From a virus: DNA of 21,168 nucleotides. Positions 14,237 to 20,953 of the stretch are shown here, piece after piece. The position numbers and the translations under genes were made by a program. How positions within the stretch are numbered: the stretch's first letter is position 1; the number at the start of each line of letters is the position of its first letter. The stretch covers positions 1 through 21,168 of the IMG/VR virus record IMGVR_UViG_3300032116_001531. One strand, 5' to 3'. Below the pieces are notes generated by a model, which saw only the letters and a list, made by a program, of their open reading frames with translations, ran no database searches and was not told where the DNA came from.

Positions 14237-14642
14237 TGCCGCAACCCTTCAGGTTTAGATCACCGATCACCTTGGCCAGCACATGCGCGGCAATCTCGCG
14301 AGCAATATCGTTGCCCAGCGCGAGCAAGAATTCCTCGCGCGATTGGTGCCAGCGGCGCGCCCGTGAGACGCCGAGATTGAGGCCATTGATAGAAAAATCC
14401 ACGCGGACCGCGTGTTCATTTGTTGCAGGCCGGTATTCGCTTTGCGCGACAGCCTTCAGGTAATTGTTATCAAGCCGCATGGCATCGACCAGGCGCGCGC
14501 GGCTTTCCTGTTCCAGCTCGCGCAGCAGGCGCGCCGCATCGGCCCCGTTGGGCGCGGGCAGCGCTTCCACATGCACATTCACATCAGGCGCGCACCCTGG
14601 AGCCGGAAAGAAAAAAACGTTGTCACCCTTGGCCATCATCAT
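14229..14642 (-). CDS. Hypothetical early protein (137 aa)
   Basis: Three ATGs lie in a row (14642, 14639, 14636). I choose the first, which follows GAGGGG closely and overlaps the primase stop (ATGA). The residues 'VNVHVEALPAPNGADAARLLRELEQ' and 'FSINGLNLGVSRARRWHQSREEFLLALG' suggest an alpha/beta protein of unknown family. It is translated directly after the primase and may act with it; no motif shows how. Confidence 0.52.
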   Translation of the reverse strand: MMMAKGDNVFFFPAPGCAPDVNVHVEALPAPNGADAARLLRELEQESRARLVDAMRLDNNYLKAVAQSEYRPATNEHAVRVDFSINGLNLGVSRARRWHQSREEFLLALGNDIAREIAAHVLAKVIGDLNLKGCGND

Positions 14643-15691
14643 CCCCTCGATTTTACCAGATCGTTCAAATCGTTCACTTGCGGCGGCGGCCGCAGCACCG
14701 CCACGGGCAGACCATGGCGGCGGATCGCGGCTTGCGCGCGCTCGAAATCCCGCAGGGCGGCCGGGTTGTTCCAATCGTTATGCGGGCAAAGGATGATGCC
14801 GGTGCAGCCCTCCCCACCGCGCACATGCTTGAGGCTGTGGAGGCTTGGCGCGACCTCTGCCGCATCATCCCGGTTTTGCGCCATCATGGCGGTCCAACCG
14901 TTTTCCAGCCCTTCATTCACCACCTTGCGATGGCCGGGCTTCGAGGATCGGCGCAGATAAATCAGCCCGTCTTGAACCTCGCCCATCATGAGCTTGGCCT
15001 TCTCCACCGGAGCCTTGCCGCGCCCGTCACGCGCGAGGAAGGTGAAATGCCCGGCGAGCTGGTTTCCGTCCGCGTCATCGATCGCGGAGACAATGCAGGG
15101 AAAGCGCGGCCCCGGCACGCGCCGCCGCCCGTCCGTGGTGGCACCCCGCCACCATTCCACCGAAGGGTGGAAGCGCACGCGATCACTCAGGCCGTGCAGC
15201 ATGGCCAATGGCGTGCCGCGCGCTTCCATGTATCGCTCGGCCAGCGAGCCGCCGAGCGGCCGCGCCGCCTCGAACAATTCGCGCGCCCGGCCGCGCATCC
15301 AATCCCGCCGCTTCTGCTCGCGCTCGCGCGCCGAAACATCCTCTTTCACCGCGCGCGTGGCATCCACCGGCGGCGCAGCACCGCCCAGCCAGGAGCGCGC
15401 CCATTCGATCGCGCCTTTGAGATCGAGCCGGTTCACCGCCATGATGAGGTGCAGCAGATCGCCGCCATTGGTTCCCGGCTTGTCAGGCCTGCCTTGCCAG
15501 AAACCGACGCGGCCGGCTTTCGAGCCCTTCACCACCACCGAAACCGCACCGATATCGCCATGGTTCTTGGAGCTGGAAGCCCATTCGCCGCCCTCCATCT
15601 GGCCGGCCGGCAGCAGCGTTTGCGCCAGCGCCAGCGCGCGCATGTTCAGCGCATCGTTGAGCGGCCCGATGGTGTTGCGCGGCGCGGTCAT
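14639..15691 (-). CDS. TOPRIM-domain phage primase
   Basis: This 350-aa protein starts at the ATG at 15691, which overlaps the upstream stop (ATGA); the frame continues to 15874 but that part duplicates the membrane gene in another frame. Residues 40-105 ('GDIGAVSVVVKGSKAGRVGFWQG', 'GGDLLHLIMAVNRLDLKGAIEWARSWLG') resemble the N-terminal region of phage primases lacking an obvious zinc site. The TOPRIM part is at 255-345: VVNEGLENGWTA (E260), GIILCPHNDWNNP (304-309) and a late DLNDLVK (D341, D344). In most relatives the middle motif reads D-x-D; here His304 stands at the first position. It would make primers for the helicase downstream. Confidence 0.75.
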   Translation of the reverse strand: MTAPRNTIGPLNDALNMRALALAQTLLPAGQMEGGEWASSSKNHGDIGAVSVVVKGSKAGRVGFWQGRPDKPGTNGGDLLHLIMAVNRLDLKGAIEWARSWLGGAAPPVDATRAVKEDVSAREREQKRRDWMRGRARELFEAARPLGGSLAERYMEARGTPLAMLHGLSDRVRFHPSVEWWRGATTDGRRRVPGPRFPCIVSAIDDADGNQLAGHFTFLARDGRGKAPVEKAKLMMGEVQDGLIYLRRSSKPGHRKVVNEGLENGWTAMMAQNRDDAAEVAPSLHSLKHVRGGEGCTGIILCPHNDWNNPAALRDFERAQAAIRRHGLPVAVLRPPPQVNDLNDLVKSRG

Positions 15692-15891
15692 CCGCGCCAG
15701 CTCCGCTTGATCCAGAGCGCAAACACATCGAAAGCCGCACAGGCGCAGATCGCGGCCGCCAACCCGCCCAGCACATAAACGGCCCAGCCGGCCGCATTGG
15801 CCTGCACCAGATAAAGCCCGGCCGCCACACACAGCCGCGCCCATAATTCGGCCGCGCACGCGCCCACGATGCAAAGGATGACGCGCCTCAT
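15688..15891 (-). CDS. Small two-helix membrane protein (67 aa)
   Basis: This gene begins at the ATG at 15891, which overlaps the preceding stop (ATGA), and its stop overlaps the primase start. Residues 4-30 (VILCIVGACAAELWARLCVA...) and 38-61 (AGWAVYVLGGLAAAICACAA) are likely membrane helices, with a basic C-terminus (KRSWRG). The layout resembles a small holin, but it lies in the early operon, far from any lysis gene, so a role in early takeover or exclusion is as likely. No family recognised. Confidence 0.6.
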   Translation of the reverse strand: MRRVILCIVGACAAELWARLCVAAGLYLVQANAAGWAVYVLGGLAAAICACAAFDVFALWIKRSWRG

Positions 15892-16277
15892 TTCCCCGCC
15901 CTCACCTTGAACGTGCTGGCCTTCAGGTGCGGGCGCTCGCCCAGCACGTCGCTGGCCTTCCGCCAGCTGCGCCGCCCATCGCGCTCGCGCGCATCCTCTT
16001 GCCGGAAATCCGAGGCGAGGCGGCACAAAGCCTGCCACACCCCCAGGAGCTTCGCGCCCTTGCGCTCGAAGCGCAGGCTCATCATCAGATCGTAGACCAG
16101 CGCACCACGCCGGGCGCGGCGGTTGTGGAATGCCTTGCGGCATCCCGTGCAGCAGAAATCATCGCCCGCCTTGCGCGGCTGAAACTCCCCGCCGCACTCC
16201 AGACACGCGACTAGACGGGCGCGATAGGAAGGCCGCGCCGACTCGGTGACGGGGTTAGGCGCTACACCGGGCGTCAT
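15888..16277 (-). CDS. Zinc-ribbon early protein
   Basis: This 129-aa protein has one zinc-binding pattern: C25-x2-C28 (CLECGGEF) and C42/C43-x2-C46 (FCCTGCRKAFHNRRARRG). That 'FC...CRKAFHNRRARRG' form is known from small phage and prophage proteins of alphaproteobacteria; its function is not established. The following part ('ALVYDLMMSLRFERKGAKLLGVWQALCRLASDF') is helical. Start and stop both overlap neighbouring genes by ATGA, and a nucleic-acid-binding role in early regulation or replication is probable. Confidence 0.62.
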   Translation of the reverse strand: MTPGVAPNPVTESARPSYRARLVACLECGGEFQPRKAGDDFCCTGCRKAFHNRRARRGALVYDLMMSLRFERKGAKLLGVWQALCRLASDFRQEDARERDGRRSWRKASDVLGERPHLKASTFKVRAGK

Positions 16278-16666
16278 GGCGCGCCCTCGCCAGCCACAGC
16301 GCGCGCCACGCGATCAATCAACCGATCGAAATCCGCGTCGTCGCGCTTGTCCTCGATCTGTTGCACGCACAGGCACACGGCCGCGCGCGTCAGACCCAAG
16401 GCCTCGGCAATGCCCATTTGCGTGAAACCCGCCTCGGTATGGGCGAGATAGGTCGCAATCGCCCGCGCCTTGTGCGCACGCAGCGTCAGGGCATCAGCCG
16501 CCACCCCGCGCCGGTTCGTTCCGGGCCTGCACGCATGGCACAGGGCCACGGGCACGCGCAGCTCGGCCGCCGCCGCCACGAGGAAGCCGCCCCATACGAG
16601 GCGCACGGGCAACCATGGCACGGGAGCCCCGAGGCGCGGCGCATCCTGTTCTGCCGCTGTCATCAT
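16274..16666 (-). CDS. DnaA C-terminal-like helix-turn-helix protein
   Basis: Residues 66-122 (KARAIATYLAHTEAGFTQMGIAEALGLTRAAVCLCVQQIEDKRDDADFDRLIDRV) follow the DnaA domain IV pattern: R-x-IA-x-YL, a helix-turn-helix with 'IAEALGLTRAAV', then '-x-IE-x-x-x-x-D-x-x-F...L'. DnaA domain IV binds DnaA boxes in duplex DNA. Here the domain stands alone, with a 65-residue N-terminus holding a hydrophobic segment (WLPVRLVWGGFLVAAAAEL) and Cys43/Cys46 (CHAC). It is carried in the early operon before the replication genes, so it may be an origin-recognition protein or regulator. Start overlaps the upstream stop (ATGA). Confidence 0.6.
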   Translation of the reverse strand: MMTAAEQDAPRLGAPVPWLPVRLVWGGFLVAAAAELRVPVALCHACRPGTNRRGVAADALTLRAHKARAIATYLAHTEAGFTQMGIAEALGLTRAAVCLCVQQIEDKRDDADFDRLIDRVARAVAGEGAP

Positions 16667-16968
16667 GACAGCACCGGGAAATATTGGCGCTTGTTCAGCT
16701 CGCGAGCGACGACTTTAAGAAATTTACGGCGATGCTCAGAAAACCTTGAGCCATAGCGCCCAGCCACAGGCGGCACTGCCTCACGGGCAACCGGGAGAAT
16801 GTCTTTCAGGACCGCAAAAAGATCATCAACGCCGCTAACGGCGGTATACGAATAAGAGACGACATGCCCAAATTGATCGGCATGAAAGGTGCAGTAACCG
16901 CGCCCAATTTCGAACTCGACGCGCCAATCGCAGGCACCGCCGACAACCTTCCAATTACCGCCACTCAT
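16663..16968 (-). CDS. Hypothetical early protein (101 aa)
   Basis: This protein has a beta-rich first half ('WKVVGGACDWRVEFEIGRGYCTFHADQFGHVVSYSY') and a helical basic second half ('RFSEHRRKFLKVVARELNKRQYF'). It is not recognised. Its DNA is less GC-rich and less repetitive than its neighbours, which may mean separate acquisition. It is joined to both neighbours by ATGA overlaps. Confidence 0.58.
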   Translation of the reverse strand: MSGGNWKVVGGACDWRVEFEIGRGYCTFHADQFGHVVSYSYTAVSGVDDLFAVLKDILPVAREAVPPVAGRYGSRFSEHRRKFLKVVARELNKRQYFPVLS

Positions 16969-17264
16969 GCGCCGCCCTCCAGCAAGCGCTCATCCGCTTC
17001 GGTGCGTGCCGCAATGAGCTTGATGGACATGGCGTCGATCGCCAGAACGCTGATGCGCAGGCATTCCCCGCACAACACACGCGGCCCCTGATGCGAGGCC
17101 GCATAGCCCTTGAACACCGGCACGCGCTCGGGAATGCCCTCCAGCGCAATCTCTCCGAGCGTGACAGTCGCCCGCTCCATGGATGCATCACAATGCGGGC
17201 AATCCGGCGCGCAACGATCGGCGCGAAACTCGCGGCTCACCTTGGGGCGGATAAAGTCGCTCAT
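16965..17264 (-). CDS. Small Cys-rich (probable zinc-binding) early protein
   Basis: This 99-aa protein carries C18-x3-C22-x2-C25 (CAPDCPHC) and C65-x2-C68 (CGEC), which would make a four-Cys zinc site. The stretch between them holds short strands, and a C-terminal helix ('VLAIDAMSIKLIAARTEADERLL') follows. The function is unknown; a nucleic-acid or protein adaptor role is likely. The ATG at 17264 overlaps the Cro-like gene's stop (ATGA). Confidence 0.6.
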   Translation of the reverse strand: MSDFIRPKVSREFRADRCAPDCPHCDASMERATVTLGEIALEGIPERVPVFKGYAASHQGPRVLCGECLRISVLAIDAMSIKLIAARTEADERLLEGGA

Positions 17265-17491
17265 GCGCGCACCCGCTCGGCTTGATGACCGGCCACGCGC
17301 TTTTCCAGCACGCGATGCCGCTCGCGTTCATGCTTCTGGATGGCGTCCAGCACGCGCTTGCGGGTCGAGGCGAGGAAGTCGCCTTCCCCCCGCAGGATGC
17401 GGCTCACGGTCGGCGCGGCAAGGCCGGCTTCGTCGGCGATCTGCTTCGCGGTCAAGCCAATATCGGCCGCCCTCTTTTGAAGGTCGCTCAT
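17261..17491 (-). CDS. Cro-like HTH regulator
   Basis: This 76-aa protein starts at the ATG at 17491, preceded by AAGGA 8 bases upstream; an in-frame ATG at 17512 lies within the operator. Residues 13-34 (LTAKQIADEAGLAAPTVSRILR) form an HTH with the XRE/LacI-like pattern, followed by a charged helix. It is the first gene of the leftward early operon and faces the CI-like gene, the classic Cro position. A -35-like TTGACG (complement of 17553-17558) lies upstream; the -10 is weak. Cro would repress the repressor promoter through 17512-17530. Confidence 0.75.
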   Translation of the reverse strand: MSDLQKRAADIGLTAKQIADEAGLAAPTVSRILRGEGDFLASTRKRVLDAIQKHERERHRVLEKRVAGHQAERVRA

Positions 17492-17511
17492 TGGTTCTTC
17501 CTTGAAATGCA

Positions 17512-17530
17512 ATTTGAACGTAATTCAAAT
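17512..17530. promoter_or_regulatory. Operator palindrome between Cro-like and CI-like genes
   Basis: ATTTGAA (17512-17518), spacer CGTAA, TTCAAAT (17524-17530): a perfect 7-5-7 palindrome just upstream of the Cro-like start. Related half-sites occur before the rightward operon (18285-18290 TTCAAA and 18306-18312 ATTTGAA), which suggests one repressor controls both. Confidence 0.7.
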
Positions 17531-17607
17531 GTCGATCTGATTTGCCCCAAGGCGTCAAGGCCCATCGTGCGAATGAATGTTAAGAAACAGCCGGCGATAA
17601 CTGCGCT

Positions 17608-17621
17608 CAGGATTTATCCTG
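17608..17621. promoter_or_regulatory. Second palindrome, upstream of the CI-like start
   Basis: CAGGAT-TT-ATCCTG (17608-17621) is a perfect 6-2-6 palindrome ending 14 bases before the CI-like ATG. It does not resemble the 17512 operator, so a different protein (antirepressor partner, Cro or host factor) might bind it, or it may fold in the mRNA leader. Confidence 0.45.
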
Positions 17622-17635
17622 TGGGAGCGTTGGCT

Positions 17636-18259
17636 ATGTCTGATCGCGCGAGAAGAAAAACGGGCAGCGCCGGAAGTGGTCCGGGCAAGCGGGCGCGCAC
17701 CCGCCTGATGCAACTGGAATGGCTGGAATGGCTGGCCGAGCGATCCGGCCACACTTTCACCGAGATCGCCCGGCGCGCGAACAAGAACCCCGGCACGCTC
17801 ACGGAATTGCGCAACGAGGACAAGGATCGCGTCCTGTCCGATGCGACGATTGACGATATCGCGCGCAAATATGGCGTGCCCGACCCGCTCGAATTTCGTG
17901 CGATGCCCGGTTTCACCGAGGATGCCGTGCCCTATCGCGGCGCGCAGGCCGCGACGAACGACACAACCGATGCCTGGGAAATGCGCGCCAACGTGCTGGA
18001 GGCCCTGGGCATCTTCGCGGGAGACGAGCTGCATGTGGATTTGTCGCGCCTGCCCAGGGATGGTGACGTGGTGATTGCGCAGATATTCACGGGCGCGATG
18101 AGCGCGCGCACCGTGTTTCGCCTGTATCGCGAGATCGGGCGCTTTGCCTTCCTCACGACCGCCTATCACGATCCGCGCCAGAACCTGATCGAGATTGCCG
18201 GCATGTCAGACGTGGCAATCAAGGGCGTGATGGTATCGGCCACGAAGAACGTTCGATAG
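17636..18259 (+). CDS. CI-like repressor with degenerate S24 peptidase fold
   Basis: This 207-aa protein starts at the ATG at 17636 (GGGAG 8 bases upstream); an in-frame ATG at 17573 has no such signal. After a basic tail, residues 26-62 hold an HTH ('FTEIARRANKNPGTLTELRN'). Residues 118-203 have the outline of the LexA/CI S24 domain: 'FAGDELHVDLSRLPRDGDVVIAQIF' (family: ...GDxxxVD....GDxVva), 'ARTVFRLYRE' (family: TVKRLyre) and a final 'VAIKGVMVSAT' strand. The catalytic Ser expected about 8 residues before G129 is absent (Leu), and the Lys of TVKRL is Phe161. Self-cleavage is therefore unlikely. This protein would maintain lysogeny and be switched off another way, possibly by the antirepressor. 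Confidence 0.8.
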   Translation: MSDRARRKTGSAGSGPGKRARTRLMQLEWLEWLAERSGHTFTEIARRANKNPGTLTELRNEDKDRVLSDATIDDIARKYGVPDPLEFRAMPGFTEDAVPYRGAQAATNDTTDAWEMRANVLEALGIFAGDELHVDLSRLPRDGDVVIAQIFTGAMSARTVFRLYREIGRFAFLTTAYHDPRQNLIEIAGMSDVAIKGVMVSATKNVR

Positions 18260-18312
18260 ACGTTCGAACGAATACCGGACTTCATTCAAACAAAATTCCT
18301 TGCGCATTTGAA
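18249..18312. promoter_or_regulatory. Rightward operon control region with repeats and operator half-sites
   Basis: ACGTTCGA occurs at 18249-18256 and 18260-18267, 11 bp apart, the second within the palindrome CGTTCGAACG (18261-18270). Then come TTCAAA (18285-18290) and ATTTGAA (18306-18312), matching the 17512 operator half-site. A possible promoter is TTGCGC (18300-18305) and TATCGT 16 bases on. It precedes the gene at 18363. Confidence 0.5.
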
Positions 18313-18362
18313 AAACTTTCATATCGTGATCCAGCGCAACTGATTTGCGCCTGGAGGTCGAT

Positions 18363-18515
18363 ATGCAGCAACACGTTCACATCATCGTGCCCACGCTGCC
18401 GGTGCTCATCGCCGGCTGCCTCATCGCCGCGCTCGGCTTCGGCCTGTTCGCGCGCGAGCTTCGCGCCTGCCGGCGCGGGGGCCGCTCCTGCCTCACCGGG
18501 AGGCCGCGCATATGA
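18363..18515 (+). CDS. Small single-helix membrane protein (50 aa)
   Basis: This short gene has an excellent ribosome binding site (GGAGG, 5 bases before the ATG at 18363), and its TGA overlaps the next ATG. It reads MQQHVHIIVPTLPVLIAGCL... with one membrane helix at residues about 8-29 and a basic Cys-containing tail (RELRACRRGGRSCLTGR), so the C-terminus probably faces the cytoplasm. It is the first gene of the rightward operon. The function is unknown. Confidence 0.6.
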   Translation: MQQHVHIIVPTLPVLIAGCLIAALGFGLFARELRACRRGGRSCLTGRPRI

Positions 18516-18853
18516 GCTACATCAACCACACCTTCTATCTGGGCGATGTTGCGCGCGAGCTTTCAGCCACGCCGGACAAGCTGGCATTCCTGCTCAACGA
18601 GATTGCAGAGCACTTCGACGGCGCGCCCGATGATCGGTTTATCGAAAAGCTGATCGCGGACCTCGACAACGCCACCAAGGGAATGATCGGCATCATCGCC
18701 AAGGCGATCGAGGCGGAGAGCGCGGTGCTGGCGAAGCCGAAGGCCGGGCCGGAAAAGCGCGCGAGCACGGCCGATCTCGACCAGGCGGACAGGTTTCCGC
18801 GCGCGGTGCAGAGCCGCCGGCCGGTGCCGCCACCGGAAGGGGATGGCACATGA
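18512..18853 (+). CDS. Hypothetical protein of the rightward operon (113 aa)
   Basis: The ATG at 18512 overlaps the upstream stop, and its TGA overlaps the next ATG. Residues 1-70 look globular and helical ('DVARELSATPDKLAFLLNEIAEHFD', 'RFIEKLIADLDNATKGMIGIIAKAIEAE'); the last 40 are Pro/Arg-rich and probably unstructured. I recognise no family. It is acidic in the first half, unlike its basic neighbours. Confidence 0.58.
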   Translation: MSYINHTFYLGDVARELSATPDKLAFLLNEIAEHFDGAPDDRFIEKLIADLDNATKGMIGIIAKAIEAESAVLAKPKAGPEKRASTADLDQADRFPRAVQSRRPVPPPEGDGT

Positions 18854-19251
18854 GCGCCACCCGCAAGAAGAAGAGCACGCTCACCTTGTCGCAGCGCCGT
18901 GCGCTCAGATTGGCGGCCGCGCATGGCGGCACGCTGATCAGCATCGAGGGGTTTTACCGGCCGAGTTTCGCGTTGCGCGCGGAAAAAGTGAACGTCACGA
19001 CCGTGCAGGCGCTTATTGCCCGCTCGATCTTCGAACCGCACGGCAAGAAGATGGTGCGGCTCACCATGGGCGGGCATTACCTCGCCAGCGAGGCCACGGC
19101 CGAGGCGGAAGCGGCACAGGCGGCCGTTGAGGCGGATCGCCGCAAGCGCGCGGCCGCGTCGAAAGGCCCGCGCAAGCCGCACAGCGCGCTGTGGACGACC
19201 GAAACACGACCGAACCCGACTGCGCGGAGGCTTCCATATGCCGACAACTGA
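18850..19251 (+). CDS. Winged-helix-like protein of the rightward operon (133 aa)
   Basis: Residues 11-75 ('LTLSQRRALRLAAAHGGTL...VNVTTVQALIARSIFEPHGKKMVRLTMGGHYL') follow a winged-helix outline: helix, GG turn, helix, 'TVQALIARSIF', a short wing 'KKMVRLT'. This is common in small phage regulators. An Ala/Arg-rich helix and a disordered tail follow. No DNA target is visible. The last 14 bases overlap the next gene. Confidence 0.52.
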   Translation: MSATRKKKSTLTLSQRRALRLAAAHGGTLISIEGFYRPSFALRAEKVNVTTVQALIARSIFEPHGKKMVRLTMGGHYLASEATAEAEAAQAAVEADRRKRAAASKGPRKPHSALWTTETRPNPTARRLPYADN

Positions 19252-19504
19252 ACCGGAATACGGCATTGGCCTGCATCGGGATGACGGCACGGAGGCGCTG
19301 TTTACCGGCCGGCTGATGCTGGACTGCTGGGGCTATCTCATCGCGTTTGGCCTGCCACAGTCCGACCACGGCGATCAGCCGGCGAAGAATGTCTGGAGCA
19401 CGGCGTTCAAGCAGGATGCCGAGCGCGTGGCAAGGCTCCTGCAAGACAACTGCTTTCCCGGCCGCCTCACCACCAGCGTGGTGGAAGTCAGGAGGGGCGC
19501 ATGA
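19238..19504 (+). CDS. Hypothetical protein upstream of xis (88 aa)
   Basis: The start is the ATG at 19238 with GGAGG 7 bases upstream; the frame stays open back to 19016 but that stretch lies inside the previous gene. The protein reads MPTTEPEYGIGLHRDDG..., then 'ALFTGRLMLDCWGYLIAFGL' and 'FKQDAERVARLLQDNCFPGRL'. It looks like a small alpha/beta domain of unknown role. Its TGA overlaps the xis start (ATGA). Confidence 0.58.
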   Translation: MPTTEPEYGIGLHRDDGTEALFTGRLMLDCWGYLIAFGLPQSDHGDQPAKNVWSTAFKQDAERVARLLQDNCFPGRLTTSVVEVRRGA

Positions 19505-19869
19505 GCACCGGCCTTCTGACGGTAGACGCGGCCGCCGAGTATCTGGCAATATCGCCCAAGCACCTGTTGAAACTGGTGCGCGACGGAAAAATCCAGTTTG
19601 TCTCGATTGGCCTCGGAAAGAAGCGATTTGCCTATCGCTTCCGCCAGTCGGACCTGGACACTTTCATTCAAGGGAGCAGCACATGGCAAAACGGGAAAGT
19701 GGCCTCTTCCAAAGGGCGGGGAGCCCGGTCTGGCACTACGATTTCCGCGTGCGGGGTTATCGATTTTCGGGCAGCACTGGAACGGCCGACAGGCGGAAAG
19801 CGCGAGAAATCGTGCGCGACAAGAAAGAGGCCGCACTTGCATCTGCTTCCGCAGCCACCGCGCCCATGA
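19501..19869 (+). CDS. Excisionase / HTH_17 DNA-binding protein
   Basis: Residues 3-57 (TGLLTVDAAAEYLAISPKHLLKLVRDGKIQFVSIGLGKKRFAYRFRQSDLDTFIQ) match the MerR-like HTH_17 domain of phage excisionases: 'LTVDEAAEYL.vs...l..lv..G.I......g...ryRf...dLd.fi'. It would bind the att arm and direct excision. The domain ends near residue 58; the remaining 65 residues are read from the first 187 bases of the integrase gene in another frame, and are Arg/Ser/Pro-rich. This tail may be disordered. The ATG overlaps the preceding stop (ATGA). Confidence 0.72.
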   Translation: MSTGLLTVDAAAEYLAISPKHLLKLVRDGKIQFVSIGLGKKRFAYRFRQSDLDTFIQGSSTWQNGKVASSKGRGARSGTTISACGVIDFRAALERPTGGKREKSCATRKRPHLHLLPQPPRP

Positions 19870-20819
19870 CATTCGGCCAGGCCTCCACCCGCTGGTGGGA
19901 GGAAGCCGGCCAGCACTGCGCCAAGCCTCGCGAGATCATGGCGCAGCTCGCGTGGCTTCAGGCCGAGATCGGCAAGTCAACGCCGCTCACGGCCGTCACG
20001 AATGAAGTGGTGGCGCGCCTGGTCGCGCGCCGCCGCACCGATACGCTTCCGCTGTCCGACGAGGATCGGAAGGCCGGCAAGGATGCGCAGCGCATTTCAT
20101 CCGCCACCGTCAACCGCTCTGTCACGCAGCCCTTGCGGCGCATCCTGAAACGCGCGGCCGAGGCCTGGGATAGAGACGTGGCCAAGATCAACTGGCGGCA
20201 GCACATGTTGAAGGAGGCGAGCGTGCGCGTGCGCGAGGCCTCGGAAGATGAGGAAGCCCGCATTTTTGAACACTTGCCGGCCGAGTTTCATCCGCCCGTT
20301 CTCTTCGCGATCCTCTCCGGTTGCCGCTTCAACGAAATCATCAGCATGCGCTGGGATTGGATCGATTGGGGCGCGCGCCGGATCACGATCCACGGGAAGG
20401 GCGACAAGATCGCGAGCATCCCGCTCTCGAACAGCCTGCGCGAATTGCTGTTCCCCCTGCGCGGCCGCCACCCGGAATTCGTGTTCACCTACACGCCGCA
20501 GGAGCGCCGCGCCAACGTGAAGGCCAAGAACCAGCCGGTTCCCATGAAGCGCTGGAATTTGCCCTATCATTGGGAAAGGACGCGCAAGGCCGCTGGCATC
20601 CCCAACAGCCGAGAGAACCGCGTGGCCGGCCTGCGCTTCCACGATCTGCGCCACACCACGGCCAGCCGCATCCTGCGCCACACGGGCAACCTGAAAATGG
20701 TCAAGGACTTGCTTCGGCATTCCTCGATTGCCACCACCACCCGCTATGCCCATATCCTGGACGATGAAATCTCCAGCGCCATGGATGCGGTTTCGAGCAA
20801 GAAGGCCCAAGCGTCATGA
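19683..20819 (+). CDS. int: Tyrosine recombinase (phage integrase)
   Basis: This 378-aa protein starts at the ATG at 19683, with AGGGAG 6 bases upstream; the frame is open further back but that part is the xis region. The first 60 residues ('GLFQRAGSPVWHYDFRVRGYRFSGS') form an arm-binding-like beta domain, 61-175 the core-binding helices, and 185-365 the catalytic domain. Catalytic residues are visible: R215 (LSGCRFNEI), Lys at 239/242 in the beta hairpin, H320-x-LR-H (R323), H346 (LLRHSS) and nucleophile Y355 (TTTRYAHI). It inserts the phage at the tRNA-Gly gene whose 3' end lies at 20954-20999. Confidence 0.93.
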   Translation: MAKRESGLFQRAGSPVWHYDFRVRGYRFSGSTGTADRRKAREIVRDKKEAALASASAATAPMTFGQASTRWWEEAGQHCAKPREIMAQLAWLQAEIGKSTPLTAVTNEVVARLVARRRTDTLPLSDEDRKAGKDAQRISSATVNRSVTQPLRRILKRAAEAWDRDVAKINWRQHMLKEASVRVREASEDEEARIFEHLPAEFHPPVLFAILSGCRFNEIISMRWDWIDWGARRITIHGKGDKIASIPLSNSLRELLFPLRGRHPEFVFTYTPQERRANVKAKNQPVPMKRWNLPYHWERTRKAAGIPNSRENRVAGLRFHDLRHTTASRILRHTGNLKMVKDLLRHSSIATTTRYAHILDDEISSAMDAVSSKKAQAS

Positions 20820-20881
20820 GCGACACAACTCACGAAGGCATGACGCGGGCGGTGGAGCTTTTGCTGTGGCAGTCCCGCTAA
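20816..20881 (+). CDS. Very small ORF (21 aa) after integrase, doubtful
   Basis: ATG at 20816 overlaps the integrase stop (ATGA); the product is MSDTTHEGMTRAVELLLWQSR. It may be a short peptide, a translational read-out or the remnant of a longer gene cut at att. There is no support beyond the coupling. Confidence 0.2.
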   Translation: MSDTTHEGMTRAVELLLWQSR

Positions 20882-20953
20882 AACTTCCGTTCGCCATCAC
20901 CGCAAACGCAAAAATGCCAACATTCCCAAGGAGTTGTTGTGCTTCTCTTTTAT

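Noticed and set aside
14420-15778. Plus-strand frame of 452 codons opposite the primase
   Set aside because: Antisense shadow of the primase and neighbours in GC-rich DNA; Arg/His/Pro-rich with no domain.
15688-15891. Small membrane protein considered as the phage holin
   Set aside because: No lysin or spanin is nearby and the gene is in the early operon; lysis genes probably lie beyond the left edge.
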